Shown here piece by piece: positions 33,905 to 39,630 of a DNA stretch of 39,630 nucleotides. A program made the translations under genes and the position numbers. The notes beneath the pieces are model-generated. The model worked only from the letters and a program-made list of their open reading frames with translations. It had not been told where the DNA came from and did not search any database. Each line of letters starts with the position of its first letter. The stretch's first letter is position 1. The stretch is from an uncultured Moraxella sp. (GTDB taxonomy: Bacteria > Pseudomonadota > Gammaproteobacteria > Pseudomonadales > Moraxellaceae). Where the stretch lies: contig NZ_CAMCBS010000019.1 in assembly GCF_945873075.1 (NCBI RefSeq), positions 1 through 39,630 on the forward strand, read 5' to 3'.

Positions 33905-33941
33905 AAACAAATCACCGCCTTGGATATGCAGTGATTTGTTT
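33905..33941 (-). terminator. Terminator-like hairpin after the VWA gene
   Basis: AAACAAATCAC (33905-33915) pairs with GTGATTTGTTT (33931-33941) over a 15-base loop. It lies 40 bases beyond the VWA stop codon. The T-run after the stem on the minus strand is interrupted (TTTGTTT). Confidence 0.6.
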
Positions 33942-33980
33942 GTTAAAGCGATTATCGTGATTACTGTGATTACAGTTTTG

Positions 33981-35669
33981 TTAATCTGCTTGGTTTGATG
34001 ATACTTGGGCTGGCTTGGTAGATAAGCTTTTGGCAATGCCGATCAGCTCAACGAACTCTTGGCGTAAGCCATGCGGATCAGCGCCGATATTTTGCTGTGC
34101 CAAAGTCTCAATCTGCACCCAATCCATCTTGCCAAGATATTTGCCACCACGCAGTGCGTCACCAAAACCTGTAGCAGCGACGGCAAATTTGGTATCAGCA
34201 TCCGCCATACCAAACGGCTTGGCATCCGCCAAAATCGGCGTCTGTATCAACAGACTGCTGTCATCGGCATTAGCATTTGCTTGTTTATAGCGAAGTTGCA
34301 GATAGGCGTATTCGCTCGCTTGCGTATTCACAGCTGATGACTGTGTTTGATAGCGGGTGTCATTGAGCCAACCTTGCGCGCCGACAGGGATAATCTCATA
34401 AAACGCCGTCATCTGATGCCCTGCACCAATATCGCCCGCATCCACCTTATCATTATTAAAATCTGCTTCATTAAGCATACGATTTTCGTAGCCGATTAGG
34501 CGATATTCTTTGACTGTATTTGGGTTAAATTCCACTTGGATTTTGACATCTTTGGCGACTGTGGCAAGCGTAGATGACAGCTGACGGTCGATAACTTTGG
34601 CGGCTTCTTTTTCATTATCGATATAGCTATAATTGCCATCACCTGCATCGGCAAGCTGTTCCATCAGATGTTCATTGTAATTACCCGTACCATAGCCGAG
34701 CGTGCTCAATGAAATGCCTGATTTACGTTTTTCGCTAACCATACCTTTTAGGGTGTCAAAATCAGTCACGCCGACATTAAAATCGCCATCGGTCGCAAGC
34801 AAGATACGATTGATGCCATCTTTGACATACGAGCGTTCCGCTGATTGATAAGCCAAACTAATCGCTCGCTCACCTGAAGTCGCCCCTTGTGCCTGTAAGC
34901 GGTTGATGACATCTAGGATTTTTTGCTTTTGATCGCCTGCAGTTGGCTCAAGTGCGACCGTCTCGCCTGATGCATAGGTGATGATGGTGACGGTATCTTT
35001 GTCTCTTAGCTTGTGCACTAGGGTTCGCAAGGTCTTTTTGACCAAGCCAAGCTTATTATCGCTTGCCATACTGCCCGAGACATCCACCAAAAAGACCAAA
35101 TTGGCAGCAGGTAATTCGCTCATCTGCTGATCTTTGGCTTGGATGGCGATTTTGATCAGCTTAGCATTGGGGTGAAACGGCGAATCATAACTTTGGGTTG
35201 TGACTGCAAATGGCTGATTGCCACTTGGTTGTGGGTAGCTATAATCAAAATAATTGACAATCTCTTCGGTGCGTACTGCACCCACAGGCGGTAATCGCCC
35301 GTCGTTCAAAAACCGTCGCACATTGCTATAACTGCCTGTATCGACATCGATACTGAATGTCGAGACGGGGGCATCGCTCACCTTTTGCACGGGATTTTGG
35401 TCAAGCTTGTGATATTTTTCACGGTCTTGGCTGATGGTGTCAAGCATGGCGATGGCAGGCATCATTGCAGGCATCGCAGATAAGGCACGAGCTTGCATGG
35501 CAGGTGCTTTGACCACTGCTTCTGCCATGATGGGGGCAGGCGGTGCAGGTGTCGGCATTGGTATATTGGACAAGGCATCCGTTGTCGGCGGATTATGAGT
35601 GACCGATTGACACGCCATCACAAGCATTGATAGCGACAAGATTACAACAGGTTTGACTCTTTGATTCAT
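33981..35669 (-). CDS. Von Willebrand factor A domain lipoprotein (YfbK-like)
   Basis: A 562-residue lipoprotein. The signal peptide ends LVMAC, with the lipidated Cys at about 20. A Pro/Ala/Met-rich segment (about 30-90) precedes the conserved region STFSIDVDTGSYSNVRRFLNDG and EEIVNYFDYSYPQPSG. The VWA domain has the metal-ion site DVSGSMASDNK. A C-terminal DUF3520-like domain has KVDAGDIGAGHQMTAFYEIIP. These proteins (YfbK family) are common in gammaproteobacteria; their function is not settled. The ATG at 35669 has GGGAG upstream, while the longer frame to 35693 has no support. It is separated from gyrA by a strong terminator. Confidence 0.87.
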   Translation of the reverse strand: MNQRVKPVVILSLSMLVMACQSVTHNPPTTDALSNIPMPTPAPPAPIMAEAVVKAPAMQARALSAMPAMMPAIAMLDTISQDREKYHKLDQNPVQKVSDAPVSTFSIDVDTGSYSNVRRFLNDGRLPPVGAVRTEEIVNYFDYSYPQPSGNQPFAVTTQSYDSPFHPNAKLIKIAIQAKDQQMSELPAANLVFLVDVSGSMASDNKLGLVKKTLRTLVHKLRDKDTVTIITYASGETVALEPTAGDQKQKILDVINRLQAQGATSGERAISLAYQSAERSYVKDGINRILLATDGDFNVGVTDFDTLKGMVSEKRKSGISLSTLGYGTGNYNEHLMEQLADAGDGNYSYIDNEKEAAKVIDRQLSSTLATVAKDVKIQVEFNPNTVKEYRLIGYENRMLNEADFNNDKVDAGDIGAGHQMTAFYEIIPVGAQGWLNDTRYQTQSSAVNTQASEYAYLQLRYKQANANADDSSLLIQTPILADAKPFGMADADTKFAVAATGFGDALRGGKYLGKMDWVQIETLAQQNIGADPHGLRQEFVELIGIAKSLSTKPAQVSSNQAD

Positions 35670-35735
35670 CACATTCTCCCACAAAGCTCCCACGACTCAC
35701 ACAGGGCTGATGACTTATTATAAAAGCATTTGGCA

Positions 35736-35767
35736 CAAAAAAGCCAGATAATTTGACTTATCTGGCT
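35736..35767 (-). terminator. Rho-independent terminator of gyrA
   Basis: AGCCAGATAA (35742-35751) pairs with TTATCTGGCT (35758-35767) around a six-base loop. On the minus strand a run of six T follows. Confidence 0.85.
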
Positions 35768-35783
35768 CATTGTAATGATTGGC

Positions 35784-38489
35784 TTATGCCTGTGTATCGG
35801 TTGTATCCGTATGATCAGGACTGTCAGTACTTGTGCCTACTTCGACATCCACCGCATCATCATCGCTTGGCTCTTCGTGCTCGACGCACGCCATGCCAAC
35901 CAGCACTTCTTCGTCAGCAATACGAATCAGCTTGACGCCTTGAGCATTACGCCCTGCGATGGCGATTTGGGCGACTGGTGTACGCACCAATGTGCCTTTA
36001 TCCGAGATCAAAATCACATCTTCTTCGCCAGTTACGGCAATGGCTTTGACCAGCTGACCATTACGCTCAGATGTCTTGATGGCGATGATGCCTTTACCGC
36101 CACGACCTTTGGTTGGGTAGTCGTCAATCGGTGTGCGCTTACCAAAGCCATTCTCGCAGGCACACAAAATCTCGCCTGTCGTCGGTGCAACAACGAGCGA
36201 CACCACACGGCTGACCGCAAAGCCATCGCTGTCGTCACCATCATCTTCTACAGGTTCTTCGTCATCAGCGAGTGCCAAGAGATTGACACGCATACCACGC
36301 ACGCCTTTAGCGACACGGCTCATCGCACGGATGCTGTCTTCTTTAAAGCGAATCGCCTTACCTTCATTGCTAAATAGCATAATTTCTTGATTGCCATCGG
36401 TAATCGCCACGCCAATGAGCGTATCGCCTTCGACCAAGTCAATCGCTCTTAGACCATTGGCACGCAGATTGGCAAACTGTGACAAGGCAACACGCTTGAC
36501 CGTACCTGATGCGGTGGCAAAGAATACAAAGCTGTTTTCGTCCTTAAGATCAGTCACAGGCAAGATGGCAGTGACTGATTCATCGGCTTCTAGATTGATA
36601 AGATTCACCAGTGGGCGACCTTTTGAGCCACGACTTGCCAAAGGAATCTCAAAGCCACGCAGGCCAAACACACGACCCGTATTGGTAAAGCACATGATAT
36701 GCGCATGGGTGCTGGTGACCAGCAAATGCTCAATCACATCATCTTCTTTCATGGCAGTAGCCGAGCGGCCTTTACCGCCACGCTTTTGTGCTTGATAATC
36801 GCTGATCGGCTGTGTCTTGGCATAGCCTGTGTGTGAGACGGTAAGGACAACGGTTTGTTCTGGGATCAGATCTTCACGGTTGAAATCATGGCGTGCATCG
36901 ACGATATCCGTGCGACGCTCATCGCCAAATTCATCACGAATCTCAATCAGCTCGCTACGCACCACGCCCATCAGCACATCAAAGTCATTCAAAATCAGCT
37001 CAAGACGAGCAATCTCGCCTAGGATTTCTTGGTATTCGCCAGTCAGCTTGTCTTGCTCAAGACCAGTCAAGCGGTGCAGCTGCATATCCAAGATGGCATT
37101 GACCTGCTCAGGTGACAGGCGATAACGAGTGTTATTATCAATCAAGCCATAAGGCGCATTCAAATCTTCGCCTTCAATATATTCAGGACGAATAGAGCTT
37201 GCGCCTGCTGCTTCAAGCATCGCCACCACGCCACCTGACTGCCAAGTGCGTGATAGTAGCTTGTCACGAGCTTCTGCTCGGTTTGATGACTGCTTGATGG
37301 TCTCAATCACTTCATCAATATTGGCAAGTGCGATGGTCAAGCCTTCGAGCAGATGCCCACGAGCCAAAGCTTTGTTTAATTCAAAAATAGTGCGACGAGT
37401 CACGACTTCTTGGCGATGGCGAATGAATGCCGCCACCAAATCACGCAAGGTCATCAGCTTTGGCTGACCATTATCAAGCGCCACCATATTGATACTAAAG
37501 CTAGACTCAAGCGGTGTTTGGGTAAATAGATTATTTACCATGACTTCAGAATTTTCGCCACGGCGCAAATCAATCACCACACGCACGCCTTCTTTGTCCG
37601 ATTCATCACGAATCTCGGTGATGCCTTCGATTTTTTTGGCATTGACCAAATCGGCAATGTGTTTGATTAGATTGGCTTTATTGACTTGATAAGGAATCTC
37701 AGTAAAGACAATACGCTCACGGTCTTTATTCGCACCGCTCTCGCCCATCGGCTCAATGTGATAACGACCACGGATATGCAAGCGACCCTTGCCCGTACGA
37801 TAAGCATCAATGATACCGCTACGGCCGTAGATGATACCCCCTGTCGGGAAATCTGGGCCCGAGATATGCGTAATCAGCTCTTCGGTGGAGATATTTGGGT
37901 TATCGGCATAGGCTAGGCAGGCGTTTAGCACTTCGGTGAGATTGTGCGGTGCCATGTTGGTCGCCATACCGACGGCGATACCTGCTGCGCCATTGACGAG
38001 TAGATTTGGGATGCGCGCAGGTAGCACGCTTGGCATCTTCATCGAGCCGTCGTAGTTGTCTTCCCAATCGACAGTATCTTTGTCCAAATCAGCAAGCATA
38101 CGATGCGTCAGCTTCTGCATCTTCATCTCGGTATAACGCATCGCCGCCGGTGGGTCGCCATCCATCGAGCCAAAGTTACCCTGACCATTGACCAGCATAT
38201 AACGCAGGCTAAAATCCTGCGCCATACGCACGATGGCATCATACACTGCTATGTCGCCGTGCGGATGGTATTTACCGATAACATCACCGACCACACGGGC
38301 TGATTTTAGGTATTTTTTGTTATAATCGTTGCCCAATTCGTGCATGGCGTACAAGATACGGCGGTGCACAGGCTTAAGACCATCACGCACATCAGGCAAT
38401 GCACGAGAGACGATGACGCTCATGGCGTAGTCTAAATATGATCGCTTTAACTCATCGACAATGCCAATGGGGCTGACCGAATCACTCAT
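35784..38489 (-). CDS. gyrA: DNA gyrase subunit A
   Basis: A 901-residue type II topoisomerase subunit. The N-terminal breakage-reunion domain has the active-site Tyr in [12 protein letters not shown] and the quinolone pocket region [38 protein letters not shown]. The C-terminal beta-pinwheel carries the GyrA box [10 protein letters not shown] and a second related QKRGGKG-like KGRGGKG. A tail of about 40 residues is very acidic. At residue 80, which aligns with E. coli Ser83, the residue is Ile (codon ATA at 38250-38252), while Asp84 (E. coli 87) is kept. A TGCTATAAT promoter element precedes the gene, and AAGGA precedes the ATG. Length is close to other gammaproteobacterial GyrA proteins. 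Confidence 0.98.
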   Translation of the reverse strand: MSDSVSPIGIVDELKRSYLDYAMSVIVSRALPDVRDGLKPVHRRILYAMHELGNDYNKKYLKSARVVGDVIGKYHPHGDIAVYDAIVRMAQDFSLRYMLVNGQGNFGSMDGDPPAAMRYTEMKMQKLTHRMLADLDKDTVDWEDNYDGSMKMPSVLPARIPNLLVNGAAGIAVGMATNMAPHNLTEVLNACLAYADNPNISTEELITHISGPDFPTGGIIYGRSGIIDAYRTGKGRLHIRGRYHIEPMGESGANKDRERIVFTEIPYQVNKANLIKHIADLVNAKKIEGITEIRDESDKEGVRVVIDLRRGENSEVMVNNLFTQTPLESSFSINMVALDNGQPKLMTLRDLVAAFIRHRQEVVTRRTIFELNKALARGHLLEGLTIALANIDEVIETIKQSSNRAEARDKLLSRTWQSGGVVAMLEAAGASSIRPEYIEGEDLNAPYGLIDNNTRYRLSPEQVNAILDMQLHRLTGLEQDKLTGEYQEILGEIARLELILNDFDVLMGVVRSELIEIRDEFGDERRTDIVDARHDFNREDLIPEQTVVLTVSHTGYAKTQPISDYQAQKRGGKGRSATAMKEDDVIEHLLVTSTHAHIMCFTNTGRVFGLRGFEIPLASRGSKGRPLVNLINLEADESVTAILPVTDLKDENSFVFFATASGTVKRVALSQFANLRANGLRAIDLVEGDTLIGVAITDGNQEIMLFSNEGKAIRFKEDSIRAMSRVAKGVRGMRVNLLALADDEEPVEDDGDDSDGFAVSRVVSLVVAPTTGEILCACENGFGKRTPIDDYPTKGRGGKGIIAIKTSERNGQLVKAIAVTGEEDVILISDKGTLVRTPVAQIAIAGRNAQGVKLIRIADEEVLVGMACVEHEEPSDDDAVDVEVGTSTDSPDHTDTTDTQA

Positions 38490-38538
38490 AAAAAATCCTT
38501 GAAAATCACTGGGAAAACACCCGAAAATTTAACGAGTT

Positions 38539-38547
38539 ATTATAGCA
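38539..38547 (-). promoter_or_regulatory. Extended -10 promoter element of gyrA
   Basis: Minus-strand TGCTATAAT, a perfect extended -10, about 50 bases upstream of the ATG. The -35 is weak. Confidence 0.6.
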
Positions 38548-38689
38548 TAAATTGGCAAAAAATTGTGAATTTTGTTGCAATTATGATAAGTGATGTATGA
38601 TTGGCAAAATGCCTTGATGATTTTGGAAGATGATTTGGAAGATGTAAAAATTGGCGGACTATTTGTTTGATTGCTTGATTAATAGAAAA

Positions 38690-38717
38690 GCAAAAAAGTG
38701 CAGAATAAAATCTGCAC
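38690..38717 (-). terminator. Rho-independent terminator of the TacT-like gene
   Basis: GTGCAGA (38698-38704) pairs with TCTGCAC (38711-38717) over a six-base loop. On the minus strand a T-run follows the stem. It is 14 bases past the stop codon at 38732. Confidence 0.75.
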
Positions 38718-38731
38718 GAGCAAGCTTTAAA

Positions 38732-39226
38732 TCAATTTGCAGGGATGCTTTTGACAGCTAAGCACAGACGGCGTGGATTGGTGCTGATTTGCAAAAATCC
38801 GTATTTTTCATAAAACTGCTTGGCGGCATCATCTTTGGCATCAACCACCACAAAAGCAAGTCCCATCATTCCCGAAATCGCCTGTACTGTCTGCAATGCA
38901 TGGAGCAATAAATCTGCACCCAAGCCAATGCCTTGATAACGCACATCTACCGCCAATCGACCAATCATGGCACAAGGAATTGGCAAATGCGGGCTTTGCT
39001 TTTTGAATAAAGCCTTATCATCCGCCTGAATCATAGTGGTTGCCGTCAAGGTATAAAATCCTGCAAGCCTGCCATCATGAGCCATATCGACAGCACCATA
39101 TAGCACGGATTCACGGCGTTTGATAAACTGCGATGCTTGCGTGCACAAAAAATCATTGAGTGCCACGACACCGCAGTCAAATTCAGATGCCTGATTGACT
39201 TTATCAAGCTTATGAATGACTAACAA
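38732..39226 (-). CDS. GNAT toxin of a TacT/AtaT-like toxin-antitoxin pair
   Basis: A 164-residue GNAT acetyltransferase. The start FDCGVVALNDFLCTQASQFIKR, the core IGRLAVDVRYQGIGLGADLLLHAL and the end AKQFYEKYGFLQI follow the TacT toxin pattern. TacT-type toxins acetylate the amino acid on charged tRNAs and stop translation. The Tyr of FYEKYGF matches the catalytic Tyr of the family. Its start overlaps the end of the antitoxin gene by 17 bases, so translation is likely coupled. Tandem order antitoxin then toxin fits the type II module. Confidence 0.87.
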   Translation of the reverse strand: MLVIHKLDKVNQASEFDCGVVALNDFLCTQASQFIKRRESVLYGAVDMAHDGRLAGFYTLTATTMIQADDKALFKKQSPHLPIPCAMIGRLAVDVRYQGIGLGADLLLHALQTVQAISGMMGLAFVVVDAKDDAAKQFYEKYGFLQISTNPRRLCLAVKSIPAN

Positions 39227-39482
39227 CTTGATAACCTCGGCTAAACAGTTGATTTAGTTCATCATTTGCCTTAGGTGGATTCTCAAGCATGGCTAGGGCT
39301 TGTTGCCATTGCTGTTCGTTTAGCTGAACGGCTTCTAGTTCTGATTCTAATGCCAATGCCTTTTCGTACGCAGTTTGGATAATAAAACTGCTGACACTGA
39401 CACCCAAACGCTGACAAACCTTTTCAATCATGGCTTTGGTATCAGTAGTTGTTCTGACATGGATGCGTTCGGTAGCAAGCAT
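39210..39482 (-). CDS. DUF1778 antitoxin of a TacA-like toxin-antitoxin pair
   Basis: A 90-residue protein with the DUF1778 pattern: RIHVRTTTDTKAMIEKVCQRLGVSVSSFIIQTAYEKAL is a ribbon-helix-helix DNA-binding region, and the C-terminal half is the toxin-binding tail (PPKANDELNQLFSRGY). The ATG at 39482 has AAGGAG six bases upstream; the longer frame to 39590 runs through the promoter and is not used. It neutralises the acetyltransferase toxin encoded next and, as in other such pairs, probably represses its own promoter (39528-39556). Confidence 0.88.
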   Translation of the reverse strand: MLATERIHVRTTTDTKAMIEKVCQRLGVSVSSFIIQTAYEKALALESELEAVQLNEQQWQQALAMLENPPKANDELNQLFSRGYQVVSHS

Positions 39483-39508
39483 GGTGACTCCTTGTGTGTC
39501 ATTTTGGC

Positions 39509-39556
39509 GTACATAGTGAATACAGCCATTGTACCGCTGATTTATCTTATCGTCAA
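39509..39556 (-). promoter_or_regulatory. Promoter of the tacAT-like pair, with possible operator
   Basis: Minus-strand TTGACG (39551-39556) and TACAAT (39528-39533) with a 17-base spacer. An inverted repeat GTACA (39509-39513) and TGTAC (39530-39534) overlaps the -10 box, a plausible binding site for the antitoxin. The promoter call is firm; the operator is inference. Confidence 0.65.
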
Positions 39557-39575
39557 TAAAAAACCGTCCAAAACC

Positions 39576-39630
39576 TGAACCGACCCCCAATTCTTAGACA
39601 CTAAGATTAACGGTTAAGGTTTAATCAAGG
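39576..39630 (+). mobile_element. Probable end of an IS3-family insertion sequence (truncated by window)
   Basis: The sequence from 39576 begins TGAACCGACCCCCAATTCTTAG and continues with GACACTAA. This resembles the terminal inverted repeats of IS3-family (IS150-type) elements, which begin with TG and carry a C-run followed by a TTAGACA-like stretch. Only 55 bases are in the window, so no transposase and no target repeat can be checked. The call rests on recalled motif similarity only. Confidence 0.4.

Noticed and set aside
33632-34036. 134-residue minus-strand frame overlapping the VWA gene end and the small membrane protein
   Set aside because: It crosses the VWA stop region, has no ribosome binding site, and the composition is that of a shadow frame. 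The 67-residue frame inside has a better start and membrane segment.
35775-36377. 200-residue plus-strand frame antisense to gyrA
   Set aside because: It is an open shadow frame of the gyrA 3' half; Cys- and His-rich composition and no ribosome binding site.
39592-39627. Short inverted repeats CTTAG/CTAAG and GATTAA/TTAATC near the window end
   Set aside because: Too short to be meaningful by themselves; they lie within the suspected IS end.
1-39630. CRISPR array, tRNA, rRNA or prophage
   Set aside because: No regularly spaced repeats, cloverleaf-like sequence or phage genes were seen on reading both strands, though no scan could be run.

Overview
The window looks like chromosome from a Moraxella-like gammaproteobacterium (Moraxellaceae). 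The evidence is the moderately low G+C, the gene set (tolQRAB, bamD, rluD-pgeF, dnaG, gyrA, dnaX, prfA, lysS, hrpA), and the protein style: Ala/Asp/Gln-rich linkers and a Thr80-type GyrA numbering as in Moraxella. This is a judgement by eye, since no database search was possible. Most of the window is housekeeping sequence, and accessory genes sit at both ends and in a few gaps.

Layout, left to right. 1-3.2 kb (minus strand): yacG, argD, the two halves of a ThrE/YjjPB-type exporter (yjjP, yjjB, joined by a TGATG overlap), then a small ribbon-helix-helix protein with its own promoter. 3.4-5 kb (plus): a DUF3360-type membrane transporter. 5-6.4 kb: a LysR regulator with a near-consensus promoter, its own terminator and unusually biased codons, followed by a 0.4 kb AT-rich gap. 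6.3-11.6 kb (minus): dnaX, a CPA1 Na+/H+ antiporter and lysS. 11.7-14.1 kb: an isochorismatase-like hydrolase (plus) and an OppA-type lipoprotein (minus). 14.2-15.8 kb (minus): an orphan Imm8-family immunity gene, then prfA. 15.9-18.4 kb: a stand-alone NadR-kinase-like P-loop protein, a FabH-like ketoacyl synthase and a GNAT acetyltransferase. 18.4-22.6 kb: the large helicase hrpA.

22.8-26.4 kb (plus): tolQ-tolR-tolA-tolB and a small lipoprotein where pal is normally found. 26.5-30.1 kb (minus): a flavodoxin, pgeF, rluD and a DUF817 membrane protein. 30.4-33.6 kb (plus): bamD and dnaG. 33.7-38.5 kb (minus): a 67-residue membrane protein, a YfbK-like von Willebrand A lipoprotein and gyrA. 38.7-39.6 kb (minus): a TacA/TacT-type toxin-antitoxin pair, with what looks like the end of an IS3-family element at the window edge.

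The housekeeping genes cover replication (DnaX, DnaG, GyrA), translation (LysS, RF1, RluD, HrpA in RNA metabolism) and the cell envelope (Tol, BamD, OppA, lipoproteins). No phage, CRISPR array, tRNA or rRNA was seen. The points most worth checking are GyrA Ile80, which sits at the classic fluoroquinolone-resistance position; a heavily iterated word TTGGCAA in the intergenic DNA, which could be an uptake signal; the orphan Imm8 gene squeezed behind the prfA terminator; the atypical TolA and the absence of pal; and the codon-optimised LysR gene.
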